Shown here in pieces: positions 45,206 to 54,523 of a DNA stretch of 64,000 bases. The position numbers were made by a program, and so were the translations under genes. The notes below the pieces were generated by a model. It searched no databases, had not been told where the DNA came from, and worked only from the letters and a program-made list of their open reading frames with translations. Numbering within the stretch: the first letter of the stretch is position 1; each line of letters begins with the position of its first letter. This DNA comes from Desulfobaccales bacterium (GTDB taxonomy: Bacteria; Desulfobacterota; Desulfobaccia; Desulfobaccales; 0-14-0-80-60-11): contig JBAZPO010000008.1 of assembly GCA_041648175.1 (NCBI GenBank), positions 123,480-187,479 on the forward strand. The letters are read 5' to 3'.

Positions 45206-46864
45206 TCATATCTCCCCGCCGGGGTGAGGCAGGCTGCGTTTGTATTCCAGGCAGGCCTTGATGTAGTCCCGGAACAGAGGGTGGGGGGCCAGGGGCCGGG
45301 ACTTGAATTCCGGGTGGAACTGGCACCCCAGGAACCAGGGGTGGTCCCGCAATTCGATGATCTCCACTAACTCGCCGTTGGGGGAAGTGCCGCTGATGAC
45401 CAGGCCGGCCTCCTTGAGCTGGTCCCGGTACTGGTTGTTAAACTCGTAACGGTGGCGATGCCGTTCCATGATCTTGGTTTCCGTATAGGCCGTCCCGGCC
45501 AGGGAGCCTTCCGTGAGGACGCAGGGGTAGCTTCCCAGACGCATGGTGCCGCCTTTGTCCGCGGCCTGGTCCCGGCGGATGATGGCGTCCTTGCGGTAAT
45601 CATACCACTCCCGCATCAGGTAGATCACCGGGTGCTCGGCCTCGGGGAGGAACTCTTCGCTGGTAGCGCCGCTAATATTGGCCAAATGCCGGGCAAACTC
45701 CACCACCGCCAATTGCATGCCGAAGCAGATGCCGAAATAGGGGATTTTCTGTTCCCGGGCGTAGCGGATAGCCAGGATCTTGCCCTCCACCCCCCGAACC
45801 CCGAAGCCTCCGGGCACCAGGATCCCGTGGAGGTGGCCCAGGAGACCTTCGGCGCCTTCCCGCTCCACCCTTTCTGAGTCGATATAGGTCAACGCCACCT
45901 GGACTTCATTGGCCAGGCCGCCATGCACCAGGGCCTCGTGGAGGCTCTTGTAGGATTCCCGCAGGTCCACGTACTTGCCTACGATCCCGATTTCCACCCG
46001 GTCCTTGGGGTTTTTGATGCGGTCCACCAGTTTTTGCCAGACTTCCAGTCGGGGAGCCCGGGTCCAGATATTGAGGCTCTCAATGAGGCGCTCGTCCAGA
46101 CCCTCCTGGTGAAACAATAAGGGAATTTCGTAAATGTTAGCCACATCCTGGGCGGTGATCACCGCACCCGGCTCGACATTACAGAAGAGGGCGATCTTGG
46201 CCTTGATGTCCTTACTGAGGATCTTTTCGGTACGGCACAGGAGGATATCGGGCTGGATACCGATGGAGCGCAATTCCTTGACGCTGTGTTGGGTCGGTTT
46301 GGTCTTGACCTCGCCTGCGGTTTTGATAAACGGCACCAGGGTCAGGTGAATGTAGCAGACGTTTTCTTTGCCCAGGTCGCCCTTGAGTTGGCGAATGGCC
46401 TCCAGGAAGGGCAGGCTCTCGATATCGCCCACGGTGCCGCCGATCTCGATGATGGCCACATCCGCCGTGGGCGCGATCTTCATGATGGATTGCTTGATTT
46501 CGTCGGTGATATGGGGGATGACCTGGACGGTGCCGCCGAGGTAGTCCCCGCGCCGCTCCTTGGTAATGACGTTATAGTAGATGCGGCCCGAAGTGAAGTT
46601 GTGCTCCTGGCCCAGGGTGACCCCGGTGTAACGCTCGTAATGCCCCAAATCCAGGTCGGTTTCCGCGCCGTCTTCGGTGACGTAAACCTCGCCGTGCTGG
46701 AAGGGGTTCATGGTGCCGGGGTCCACGTTGATATAGGGGTCCAGTTTTTGGAAAGTGACCCTCAGCCCCCGGGCTTCCAATAAGGCGCCAATAGCCGCCG
46801 CCGCCACCCCCTTGCCCAACGAGGACAGCACCCCACCCGTGATGAAAATGATTTTAGTTTTCAC
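45206..46864 (-). CDS. pyrG: CTP synthase
   Basis: Makes CTP from UTP and glutamine. 552 residues: amidoligase domain KIIFITGGVLSSLGKGVAAA, MNPFQHGEVYVTEDGAETDLDLGHYERY, EIGGTVGDIESLPFLEA; class I glutaminase with catalytic Cys in YFGICFGMQLAVVEF and His/Glu in QFHPEFKSRP. GICFG instead of the usual GICLG is a minor change. Linked to Kdo genes because CMP-Kdo uses CTP. Complete. Confidence 0.97.
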   Translation of the reverse strand: MKTKIIFITGGVLSSLGKGVAAAAIGALLEARGLRVTFQKLDPYINVDPGTMNPFQHGEVYVTEDGAETDLDLGHYERYTGVTLGQEHNFTSGRIYYNVITKERRGDYLGGTVQVIPHITDEIKQSIMKIAPTADVAIIEIGGTVGDIESLPFLEAIRQLKGDLGKENVCYIHLTLVPFIKTAGEVKTKPTQHSVKELRSIGIQPDILLCRTEKILSKDIKAKIALFCNVEPGAVITAQDVANIYEIPLLFHQEGLDERLIESLNIWTRAPRLEVWQKLVDRIKNPKDRVEIGIVGKYVDLRESYKSLHEALVHGGLANEVQVALTYIDSERVEREGAEGLLGHLHGILVPGGFGVRGVEGKILAIRYAREQKIPYFGICFGMQLAVVEFARHLANISGATSEEFLPEAEHPVIYLMREWYDYRKDAIIRRDQAADKGGTMRLGSYPCVLTEGSLAGTAYTETKIMERHRHRYEFNNQYRDQLKEAGLVISGTSPNGELVEIIELRDHPWFLGCQFHPEFKSRPLAPHPLFRDYIKACLEYKRSLPHPGGEI

Positions 46865-47000
46865 AAGTCCCTACATATACCTCCGTAACCTGGATGTCAA
46901 GATGGACCTGCCGCCCCTGAGAAAGTTTAAAGCGGAGCGGGAATTGCCGCCCGCGGCGAGTTGCGGAAGTGACCGGGAGGCCTGGCCAAAACGACCCCGC

Positions 47001-47225
47001 TTACTCATAGGAAAAGGGGGCGGTGGCGGCAAATTTGAGCAAAGAAGCGGCGATGATGATCCCGGCCGCAAGCAACAGCGCCACTATCAGAGGATAAGCG
47101 ATGATCCGATACCGGGGATATTGCGCCAATTTCAACCGGAGCCAGGTAAAAGCCCGGGCAAACTCCTCGGAGAACAGGGCGATGAACACCAGAACGCCGG
47201 CATAGAAAAGGATTGTTCCGATCAT
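47001..47225 (-). CDS. small membrane protein
   Basis: 74 residues with two hydrophobic helices (IGTILFYAGVLVFIALFSEEF and AYPLIVALLLAAGIIIAASLL) joined by a basic amphipathic loop (RLKLAQYPRYR). No family recognised. It has an ATG and normal codon use for the region. Lies alone between pyrG and the divergent Cys-rich gene. Confidence 0.5.
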   Translation of the reverse strand: MIGTILFYAGVLVFIALFSEEFARAFTWLRLKLAQYPRYRIIAYPLIVALLLAAGIIIAASLLKFAATAPFSYE

Positions 47226-47353
47226 GTCATCCCAGGATCACCCGGTGGGCGAAACCGGGCCTAATTCTTAGAACCCTGTTTTGGCAGTTTCAAATCCGGA
47301 CAAATGATCCTGTGGTTTTAGTTATGCTATCATATTTTTGCTATAATTACTCT

Positions 47354-47560
47354 ATGGATACCTGCCGATTTCACCCGGAGCGCGAGGCTAGCGTGCAGTG
47401 CCAGAAACATGAATTGGGGTACTGCCAGGAATGCCTGGACGCTTGCCGCGCCTGCACCGACCCCTGCTTGTACTGCAAGTTTCGCCCGGGCTGCGTCATC
47501 TGGGAACTCTGCCGCAAGGAAGCTAAAAAGCGCTGCAAGGAAGAGGTTGCCTTAAGCTAA
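47354..47560 (+). CDS. small Cys-rich protein, B-box-like zinc binder
   Basis: 68 residues from ATG 47354. Metal-binding pairs run nearly the full length: C4-x2-H7, C16-x2-H19, C24-x2-C27, C31-x2-C34, C38-x2-C41, then C47, C53 and one more. The first two pairs have a B-box zinc-finger look (CRFHPEREASVQCQKHELGYC). I have seen similar proteins in anaerobes but know no function. The ATG is set in a TATAATTAC-like AT-rich leader. Confidence 0.6.
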   Translation: MDTCRFHPEREASVQCQKHELGYCQECLDACRACTDPCLYCKFRPGCVIWELCRKEAKKRCKEEVALS

Positions 47561-47711
47561 TCCTCTCCTTTGGTCTTCCCGCCGGAATATTGATTCCGTT
47601 TTTCTCTCCCCCAAAATAAACAGCAAAAATAGAAAGGGCTCATCCACCTTTTTGTACTTCTTGCATTTTTTGTAAGAGTCGGGAGACGTGCGGCAGGGCT
47701 TCAGCAGCTCT

Positions 47712-48221
47712 TTAAAGCTTTTTCAAGCGTTTTTGGAGTTGGCGTTGGAGTTTGGATAAGCGCCGGGCCGGCCCCTTTTTGTGGGTGCCTCGGGTGGCGG
47801 ATGGGTCGGCCTCGCCCTCGTGGTCACGGGCGGCGGTTGGGTGAAGATAAGACAACTCAAATTGTCCGGCATGGATCCAGGAAGCCTTCACGTGTTCGGC
47901 GCACACCTGGATTTCCCGATCCGAGGTGACCACCAGGGCCCGCTCCCGTTCCTGGTGCAGCAACCGTTTGATGACTTCATCGGCCCGCTCCCCGCGACGG
48001 GAATAGATAATCAAAATGCCCTGATGTTGGTCCCGGCTTTCTTGCAGGTCGCCGTGCTGCCAGCCGTCAAAGACCACGGTAATCCGGTGGTGGGACCGAC
48101 TTCGATACTGGGCCAACAACTCTAATAAGGCTTCCCGGCCGGCTTGCAGGTCCATGGCATCCAGGAGCTGCAACTGGGGAGATTGACGAATTACGTTATA
48201 GCCATCAACGATGAGATGCAT
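47712..48221 (-). CDS. NYN domain ribonuclease-like protein (YacP-type)
   Basis: 169 residues: HLIVDGYNVIRQSPQL start, then ITVVFDGWQHGD and VVTSDREIQVCAEHVKASWI, the acidic residues of the PIN-like NYN fold. YacP/Rae1 in Bacillus cuts mRNA on the ribosome. The tail (GTHKKGPARRLSKLQRQLQKRLKKL) is strongly basic, fitting RNA binding. Divergent from the L,D-transpeptidase gene. Confidence 0.85.
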   Translation of the reverse strand: MHLIVDGYNVIRQSPQLQLLDAMDLQAGREALLELLAQYRSRSHHRITVVFDGWQHGDLQESRDQHQGILIIYSRRGERADEVIKRLLHQERERALVVTSDREIQVCAEHVKASWIHAGQFELSYLHPTAARDHEGEADPSATRGTHKKGPARRLSKLQRQLQKRLKKL

Positions 48222-48273
48222 GGTTATATAATACTAAAAATAAATAATGAGAAAGTTTACTGCAAAAATGTTG

Positions 48274-48302
48274 TTGTCAATAGTGTTTTTCTTTGCTATA
48301 GT
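48274..48302 (+). promoter_or_regulatory. sigma-70-type promoter for the L,D-transpeptidase gene
   Basis: TTGTCA (48274-48279), a 17-bp spacer and TATAGT (48297-48302) match the -35/-10 consensus well, in an AT-rich region about 47 bp before the start codon. Confidence 0.55.
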
Positions 48303-48348
48303 ACCTCCGGTTACGTTTTATTAACGTAAGGGGGAGGATGTGGACAAT

Positions 48349-48987
48349 ATGCGTAACTTTTTATACTTTCTGTGCGTGTTGCTCCTGGTGGTGGCAGGCG
48401 CAGGGTGCGGCGGGGGCTTGGGGAAGCCCGAAACCGCAACCCTGGAGACGCCGCTGCCAGATTATGAACAACAACAAACCACGCTTACGCCGGAACAAAA
48501 GTATATTGCGCAAGTGTTAACCAAGAAAGGGTACGACAGTAATCGCGATAAGCCCACGGTCATCGTCGTCCATAAGCTCAGCCGCAAACTCGTTATTTAC
48601 CGGGGCCTGACCCCGCTCAAAACCTATCCCGTGGTCCTGGGAAATGATCCGTTAAACGATAAGTTATGCCAGGGAGATGCTTGTACCCCGGAAGGCGTGT
48701 ATGGGGTCCGGGCCAAGTACCCTCATCCCAAGTGGGATAGTTTCATCTGGTTGGATTATCCCAACACGCAGAACTGGCTCAAGTTCGCCAAAGCCAAAAA
48801 GACTGGACGTATCCCTCCGGAGGCGGACATCGGTGGCCAAGTCGGCATTCACGGAACTGAAGACCCGTCCCGAAACATTACCGGACAAAACTGGACCAAA
48901 GGGTGCATCTCTTTACTTAACAAAGATCTGGAAGAGATCTACCCCATGGTGAATGATAAAACTCTGGTCATTATCACCAGGCAATAA
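48349..48987 (+). CDS. L,D-transpeptidase (YkuD) lipoprotein-like
   Basis: Envelope enzyme that makes 3-3 peptidoglycan cross-links or attaches lipoproteins. 212 residues from ATG 48349 (a GTG at 48340 is possible but too close to GGGAGG). A hydrophobic signal with lipobox VVAGAGCGGGLG suggests a lipoprotein. The YkuD domain has KPTVIVVHKLSRKLVIYRG, VVLGNDPLNDKLCQGDACTPEG and the active site HGTEDPSRNITGQNWTKGCI with catalytic Cys. Followed by a strong terminator. Confidence 0.88.
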   Translation: MRNFLYFLCVLLLVVAGAGCGGGLGKPETATLETPLPDYEQQQTTLTPEQKYIAQVLTKKGYDSNRDKPTVIVVHKLSRKLVIYRGLTPLKTYPVVLGNDPLNDKLCQGDACTPEGVYGVRAKYPHPKWDSFIWLDYPNTQNWLKFAKAKKTGRIPPEADIGGQVGIHGTEDPSRNITGQNWTKGCISLLNKDLEEIYPMVNDKTLVIITRQ

Positions 48988-49040
48988 CTTAATCAGCGCG
49001 GTTGTCAGCCTCCGGCCGACGGCCACCTGAGGGGACCACC

Positions 49041-49067
49041 AGGCAGACCACGGGGTCTGCCTTTTTT
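49041..49067 (+). terminator. rho-independent terminator after the L,D-transpeptidase gene
   Basis: AGGCAGACC-ACG-GGGTCTGCCT forms a stable stem followed by TTTTTT. It lies 54 bp after the stop codon. Confidence 0.8.
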
Positions 49068-49158
49068 GTGCCCATAGTCCGTGGCGCTGTGCAGACGCAG
49101 GCTGAGGCCTACAGCTGCCCAAAATAGAAGGCAGCTTTTCCCTGGCTTTGTCCCTGAC

Positions 49159-49195
49159 AAAGAGAGGGGCGGTGTGCTGTGCATCCGCCCCTCCC
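49159..49195 (-). terminator. possible terminator after degP
   Basis: On the minus strand GAGGGGCGG and CCGCCCCTC pair around a 12-nt loop and are followed by TCTTTG. The U-tract is weak. It lies 40 bp after the degP stop. Confidence 0.4.
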
Positions 49196-49233
49196 GAATC
49201 ACTGGCAGTATTCCTCCCGAAAGCTTTACGGGG

Positions 49234-50772
49234 TTATTTCGGAACTTCCACCGTCAGGTAGAGGGTGCGGCCCATACGTTTCATCAGGAACCGGGCCACA
49301 CTGCCTTTCTTCACCTTGGCAACGGCTGCCATATATTCTTTGACCGAGCTGACCACGATACCGCCCACTTCCAGGACCAGGTCTCCGGCGCGGATACCGG
49401 CCTCAGCCGCCGGGCTCCCGGACTCAACCTGGACGACCACCACCCCCTTATTGTCCCGGAGGCGGAACTGCCGGGCCAGGTTCGGATCCAGGTTCTGGAC
49501 CTCCAAGCCCAAGGGAGTTTTTTCACCCCCGCTCTCCTCCTTGTCCTGGGCCTGTTGTGCTTCGGTGAGTTCCACGATGGTCAGGCTCAAGGTTTTCTCC
49601 TTGCCTTCCCGCAGGACCTTGAGGGTGACCTTGGATCCCGGCGCGGTATCCGCAACCATCCGGGGCAGTTCATTCATTTCATGGATGGCGTAGCCATTAA
49701 ACTCAATGATAATATCACCCCGTTCGATACCGGCTTTTTGGGCCGGGGAGCCGGGGTTGACATCGGCCACCAGGGCGCCTTTCGGTTCAGCCATGCCGAA
49801 GGATTTAGCCAATTCCGGGGTGACATTCTGGACCTGAACCCCGATCATCCCCCGGATCACTTTGCCCTTGGTCTCCAATTGGGGAATAACGGACTTGGCG
49901 ATATTGCTGGGGGTGGCAAAACCGATGCCCTGGCCGCTGGCCAGGATCGCGGTGGCGATGCCGATCACCTCGCCTTTGAGGTTGAGGAGTGGTCCGCCGC
50001 TGTTTCCCGGGTTGATGGAAGCGTCGGTCTGGAGGAAATTGTCATAAGGGCCGGCACCGATCACCCGGCCTTTGGCGCTGATTATTCCCTGGGTGACGGT
50101 ATGGCCCAGTCCAAAGGGGTTGCCCACGGCCAAAACCCAATCTCCCACCTGAATAGCGTCGGAATCTCCCAGCTTAGTAAACGGCAGGTCCGCGGGAGGA
50201 TTGACGATCTGGATCAGGGCCAGGTCAGTCTTGGGGTCCCGCCCCTTGATGGTGGCCTGGTATTCTTTGCCGCCCACCAATATGACCTTGATCTTTTCCG
50301 CGCCTTCCACCACGTGGTTATTGGTCACGACATAGCCTTTGGGGTCAATGATAAAGCCGGAACCCAGACTGCGGGCCTTGTAGCTCTTGGGCATTTCCCC
50401 GAAAAACTTATCAAAGAAATCGCGGAAATCCCGGAAGGGCCCCTCAGGACCGAAGGGGCCTTCTGGTCCCATTCCCGGTCCCTGTGGTCCTTGCGGCCCC
50501 GGTTTCTGTCCCGGGCGCCTCTGGCCCTGGCCGAAAAATTCCGGCATCTGGTTCTTGACTACTTTTTCCGTGCTGATATTGACCACAGCGCCCGAGACTT
50601 CTTTGGCCAGCTTGGCGAAGGTATCCGGGGCCAGGTAGGTGGGAGCTTGGGCTTGGGTCGGAACTGGCGCTGGCGCTTGAGCCCATGACGGCTGCGTCGT
50701 CGGACTTAAGGGTCCCAGACCCAACAAGGTCCCAACCAAGATCAGACTAATTATGAGACTGCGCTTTTTCAT
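49234..50772 (-). CDS. degP: periplasmic serine protease Do (DegP/HtrA)
   Basis: Protease/chaperone for misfolded envelope proteins. 512 residues: signal peptide (SLIISLILVGTLLGLGPL), an N-terminal Gly/Pro-rich loop (PGPQGPQGPGMGPEGPFGPE), the trypsin-like domain with His in VVTNNHVVEGAEK, Asp in KTDLALIQIV and Ser in NPGNSGGPLLNL, then two PDZ domains (ARSFGMAEPKG-like GALVADVNPGSPAQKAGIERG and GVVVVQVESGSPAAEAGIRAG). The ATG overlaps the end of the M16 gene by 26 bp, so the three protease genes are co-transcribed. Confidence 0.95.
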   Translation of the reverse strand: MKKRSLIISLILVGTLLGLGPLSPTTQPSWAQAPAPVPTQAQAPTYLAPDTFAKLAKEVSGAVVNISTEKVVKNQMPEFFGQGQRRPGQKPGPQGPQGPGMGPEGPFGPEGPFRDFRDFFDKFFGEMPKSYKARSLGSGFIIDPKGYVVTNNHVVEGAEKIKVILVGGKEYQATIKGRDPKTDLALIQIVNPPADLPFTKLGDSDAIQVGDWVLAVGNPFGLGHTVTQGIISAKGRVIGAGPYDNFLQTDASINPGNSGGPLLNLKGEVIGIATAILASGQGIGFATPSNIAKSVIPQLETKGKVIRGMIGVQVQNVTPELAKSFGMAEPKGALVADVNPGSPAQKAGIERGDIIIEFNGYAIHEMNELPRMVADTAPGSKVTLKVLREGKEKTLSLTIVELTEAQQAQDKEESGGEKTPLGLEVQNLDPNLARQFRLRDNKGVVVVQVESGSPAAEAGIRAGDLVLEVGGIVVSSVKEYMAAVAKVKKGSVARFLMKRMGRTLYLTVEVPK

Positions 50773-52153
50773 CTTTCTTCTCCTCTTGCTTCTGGCTGGG
50801 CGCTGGACCCGGCAGGGACGTCATGGCAGACTTTTTCCCCACGATAACCAGGAGATATTTGTCGGGGTGGATATACTTGTCGGCAACCTGCTGAATATCA
50901 GCGGGCGTTAAGTGCTGGATGAGTTCCGGATAGCGCCAGGGGTAGTCCAGACCAAGGCCGTAGACCTCCACATAACCCAAGAGCCCGGCGCGTTTGGACA
51001 TGGAGTCCATCTTCCGGGAAAAACTGCCCACCAGGTAAGACTTGGCGTCTTTTAACTCCTCGGCCGTCACCGCCTGGGTCTTGATGCGGTTCAGTTGCGC
51101 CACCACCTGGTTGATGGCCTCAGCCGCGCTGGCGTTTTTGGTTTCCAGGGCCACGGCAAAGGGGCCGGGTTCCAACCCCGGAGAAAAAGCACTGGAGACG
51201 CTGTAAGCCAACCCCCGATTAACCCGAATATCGTCCATCAACCGGGAGGAAAAACCTCCGCCGCCTAGGATGTAATTCATCACCTGGAAGGCGTAAAAAT
51301 CCGGATTGTTGCGGGTAATCCCCAGGCTACCCAGGACGATATTGGCCTGGCTGATATCTTTATCGATTATTACTTCCTGGCGTTGCGTCAGGGGCGGAAT
51401 AGGCGGCAGCTTGGACGATGGGATCGGGATCGCGGTCCAGGCCCCGAAGGTCTTAGTCACCCACTGGCGAGCCTCATCCAAGGTCAAGTCCCCCACCAGA
51501 GAAAGCACAGCATTATTGGGGCGATAGTATTGCCGGTGAAAGTCCACCAAGTCGTTGCGCGTGATGGCCGACAGTCCCTGGACAGTGCCCCGGACAGGAT
51601 GGCCGTATGGAAAAGAACCATAGAGGTTTTTGGCGAAGGCTCGCGAGGCTACCACCATGGGCTCATCTTCTTCGCTCGCCAGCGCCGCCTTAAACTGGCT
51701 CACTTTCCGCTGCATCTCCGCCACCGGAAAGGTGGGGTTCAGCAAAATATCCTTCAACAGGTCCAGGGCCGGCCCTAAATCCTTTTTTAACACGGTCAGA
51801 CTCACCGTGGCGAAATCATCGCCTCCGGCCGCCGAGAGGTGCGCCCCCATAAAATCCAGTTCTTCGGCAATTTTGGCCGAATCGCGGGATTTGGTGCCGT
51901 TGAGTAGGAGAGAGGCCGTCAGGTTGGCCAGACCCTCTTTCCCCGGAGGTTCTTCCAGCGTCCCCGCCTTGATAATGAGTTCCAGGGTCACCAGAGGGAG
52001 TTCGCTCTGCTGGGAAAAGAGCCACACCAGATTATTGGGCAGTTTCTCCCGGGTTCCCAGCACCGGGGTCTGAAGCGCCGCGAACGCCGCACTGCTTAAA
52101 AGGAAAACTCCGATAACTACCCAGGTAAAGCGTTTGAGCACTTTTTTCACCAT
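50747..52153 (-). CDS. M16-family protein without zinc motif (inactive partner)
   Basis: 468 residues, exported (VVIGVFLLSSAAFAAL signal). The fold is the M16 insulinase/processing-peptidase type (VLGTREKLPNNLVWLFSQQ, PFGHP-like GSFPYGHPVRGT, LSLVGDLTLDEARQWV), but the HxxEH zinc motif is absent: the equivalent place reads EGLANLTASLL. The C-terminal substrate-binding Arg/Tyr region RVNRGLAYSVSSAF is kept. This is the pattern of the non-catalytic subunit of two-subunit M16 proteases. The active partner is the gene before it (52198-53625). Confidence 0.88.
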   Translation of the reverse strand: MVKKVLKRFTWVVIGVFLLSSAAFAALQTPVLGTREKLPNNLVWLFSQQSELPLVTLELIIKAGTLEEPPGKEGLANLTASLLLNGTKSRDSAKIAEELDFMGAHLSAAGGDDFATVSLTVLKKDLGPALDLLKDILLNPTFPVAEMQRKVSQFKAALASEEDEPMVVASRAFAKNLYGSFPYGHPVRGTVQGLSAITRNDLVDFHRQYYRPNNAVLSLVGDLTLDEARQWVTKTFGAWTAIPIPSSKLPPIPPLTQRQEVIIDKDISQANIVLGSLGITRNNPDFYAFQVMNYILGGGGFSSRLMDDIRVNRGLAYSVSSAFSPGLEPGPFAVALETKNASAAEAINQVVAQLNRIKTQAVTAEELKDAKSYLVGSFSRKMDSMSKRAGLLGYVEVYGLGLDYPWRYPELIQHLTPADIQQVADKYIHPDKYLLVIVGKKSAMTSLPGPAPSQKQEEKKDEKAQSHN

Positions 52154-52197
52154 GGCAAATGCGCCTGATAGAGTAAGCCCGAGCTAGCGCCCGGGAT

Positions 52198-53625
52198 TTA
52201 GCGAATCTCTTGTCCCGGTCGAAAACGGCCGGTCGGAGCCTTAGCGGTCTTAATGGGCACCAGAATCCCCACGGTCTTGCTATCGGCCACCAAATATTTT
52301 TTGGCCACGTCTCGGATCTGCTCACTGGTCACTTGTTGAATCTTGGGCACGAATTCTTTGAGCAGCGTCCAACGAGCCACGGTCTCGGTCCTCCCCAAAA
52401 GCATAGCCCGGTAAAAGATGGAATCCATGGCCATATAAAAGGAAGCGGCCACTTGATTTTTGGCCTTCTGGAGTTCCTTGGCCCCCACCAACTCGGTTTG
52501 TATCCGCTTGATTTGGGCCTCCAAGGCTGCCTCAAGCTGGGCCACAGTCTTCCCCGGCATGGGTTGGCCGTAAAGGAAAAACAGAAAGGGGTCGGTGGTG
52601 TCGAAATCATAATCCGCCCCGGCCTCCAGGGCCAGTTTCTGCTGGTACACCAGGTCGTGATATAAACGGGAGCTGCGGCCCTGGGAGAGAATCCGGACCA
52701 GCAACTCCAGAGGATAGGCGTCGGCGCTCTCCCAGTTGGGGACGTGATAGTTTATGAGGACAGAAGGAAACTGCGCCTCCCGATGCACCTCCACCCGGGT
52801 CGGGCCGTAATGCTTGGGTTCCTTGGCGGTCACCTTGGGGGGCTCCGGCCCCGCCGGCAATTTGCCGAAAGTCGCTTCGATCTGGGCCAGCGCGTCTTTG
52901 GGGTCGATATCGCCCACCACTACCAGGGTACAGTTATTGGGCAGATAGTAACGATGGTAGTAATTCTGGTAATCTTCCAGGGAGATGCTCTCGATGTCGT
53001 TGAGCCAACCGATCACCGGCCACTGATAGGGATGGGCTTTGAACGTCGCGGCCATGGCGGCTTCCTGCATGAAGCTGCCGGGATCGTCTTCGGTGCGCAT
53101 GCGCCGCTCTTCGATAACCACCTTTTTTTCGAGATCGAAGGCCTTTTGATCCACATTGATGTCTCGCATGCGGTCCGCTTCCATCTCCAGCCAATGCCGC
53201 AACTGGTCCTTGGGGCCAGTTTCAAAGTAGGCGGTATAATTCCTGGAGGTAAAGGCGTTATCCGTGCCGCCCACCTTTTGCACCTCCTTGGAGAAATACT
53301 TGGGATCGTATTTGGCCGTGCCTTTGAACATCAGGTGCTCGCACAGATGCGAGAGGCCGGTCTTGCCCAGACATTCATTGCGGGAGCCCACCCGATACCA
53401 AACCTGGAGGGTGATAATGGGGGCCCGAGGTTCACGCAAGAGCAGCACCTTAAGGCCATTGCCCAGTTTATGTTCCACTACCTTGTTAAAAAGATTGCCA
53501 TCCTCGGCCGCTTTTAAGGGGAGGGCGCTCAAGCCTAGCCAACAGACGGCCACGAGGGCCATCAGCAGCCTAAGTCCAACCCGGCCGGCGCCGCCAAATT
53601 TCAGACGTTCTGTGGTGAAAATCAT
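52198..53625 (-). CDS. M16-family zinc protease (catalytic partner)
   Basis: 475 residues with signal peptide (LLMALVAVCWLGLSALPLKA). The zinc motif HLCEH is present in GLSHLCEHLMFKGTAKY, with the distal Glu in VVIEERRMRTEDDPGS. The C-terminal domain has a reduced GQPMPGKTVAQ. It lies 44 bp upstream of the motif-less M16 gene, so both probably form a heterodimer in the periplasm. Co-location with degP suggests a role in envelope protein turnover. Confidence 0.92.
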   Translation of the reverse strand: MIFTTERLKFGGAGRVGLRLLMALVAVCWLGLSALPLKAAEDGNLFNKVVEHKLGNGLKVLLLREPRAPIITLQVWYRVGSRNECLGKTGLSHLCEHLMFKGTAKYDPKYFSKEVQKVGGTDNAFTSRNYTAYFETGPKDQLRHWLEMEADRMRDINVDQKAFDLEKKVVIEERRMRTEDDPGSFMQEAAMAATFKAHPYQWPVIGWLNDIESISLEDYQNYYHRYYLPNNCTLVVVGDIDPKDALAQIEATFGKLPAGPEPPKVTAKEPKHYGPTRVEVHREAQFPSVLINYHVPNWESADAYPLELLVRILSQGRSSRLYHDLVYQQKLALEAGADYDFDTTDPFLFFLYGQPMPGKTVAQLEAALEAQIKRIQTELVGAKELQKAKNQVAASFYMAMDSIFYRAMLLGRTETVARWTLLKEFVPKIQQVTSEQIRDVAKKYLVADSKTVGILVPIKTAKAPTGRFRPGQEIR

Positions 53626-53732
53626 AAGGATTCTGTCTTTAGAGTAGTGTAAGGGTCAGAAAATAAATTGTGCATAATTATTAACTTAACCTAAATTCTC
53701 CCCGGATAGATTTCAAGGGAGCCTTGCAAAGA

Positions 53733-54230
53733 TTATCCCGGCCCGGCGGGGTGTCGCCCGTCTGGCCCGGCCAGGGCTGCGGCTTTGGGCCGGGGCGTCC
53801 AGACCGCAAAGGTGATCAGGGCCGCGAGGCTTGCGCCGGACAGATCCAGAAGGACATCATAACCGCTGCCTCCCCGGAACTTGGTAAAGCTCTGGTGGGC
53901 CTCGTCGGTCATGGACACCAGGAGGCAAAGTCCCAAGGCATAAAGAAAAGAGCGTCCCGGATCGGCGCTCAGATGTCCCCGAAAAGCCCGGAACCAGAGA
54001 AAGTACATCAGGCCGTAAGCCAGAACATGGCCGGTTTTTCGGAGATAAAAATTGACCATATTAATCTGGGCCGGTTTCAGGACCACGAACCAATCCAGGA
54101 GCAATTTCAGCAGCCCAAGGCTTTTCTGAGCCGAGCCTACATCTCCCGACATGACGAGGATTGCCAGGGCCCAGAGGATAGGGGGCAGCCAATAATGCAA
54201 AAAGTATGGGTCCCGCCAAAAAATCTTCAA
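53733..54230 (-). CDS. VanZ-like membrane protein
   Basis: 165 residues with about four transmembrane helices. VanZ-family marks: ILWALAILVMSGDVGS near the start, RKTGHVLAYGLMYFLWFRAF (the conserved K-x-x-H and E/Y), and SMTDEAHQSFTKFRGGSGYDVLLDLSGA, which contains the DE..Q...RxxxxxDxxxN/D signature. VanZ gives low teicoplanin resistance in enterococci; most relatives have no known role. No neighbour clarifies it. Confidence 0.85.
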   Translation of the reverse strand: MKIFWRDPYFLHYWLPPILWALAILVMSGDVGSAQKSLGLLKLLLDWFVVLKPAQINMVNFYLRKTGHVLAYGLMYFLWFRAFRGHLSADPGRSFLYALGLCLLVSMTDEAHQSFTKFRGGSGYDVLLDLSGASLAALITFAVWTPRPKAAALAGPDGRHPAGPG

Positions 54231-54252
54231 CGGCGCAGTTCCCTTTTGGAGA

Positions 54253-54314
54253 GTTCAAAGTTCAAGGTTAAAAGTTAAAAAACTCGACTTGCCTTAAACC
54301 TTGAACCTTGAACC
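54253..54314. repeat. GTTCAAGG/CCTTGAAC repeat cluster
   Basis: GAGTTCAAAGTTCAAGGTTA and its near-complement AAACCTTGAACCTTGAACC, 30 bp apart. Same type as 17380-17446. The rest of the 293-bp spacer to ftsY (54315-54523) is AT-rich with no visible gene. Confidence 0.55.
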
Positions 54315-54523
54315 AAATACCCCCTCAAGCTGCCGAAGCCCCCTGGCAGTAATGAAGTTAGCCTTAAGATTCATTAGACTCACTTTCTCAGGATTTTATT
54401 AAGGAAGTGATAAACGTAATTCAGGCAGCAAAGATAAGAGATTGATATTCATCGTAAAATATCTAACTATAAAATTGCTTCTAAAAATCGGCCAATGGCC
54501 CGACCGCGGCGGCAACCCTCCCT

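Noticed and set aside
49081..50688. 535-codon plus-strand open frame opposite degP
   Set aside because: It is antisense to a complete, motif-rich DegP gene. High G+C at third positions removes stops on the opposite strand. The translation has no domain.
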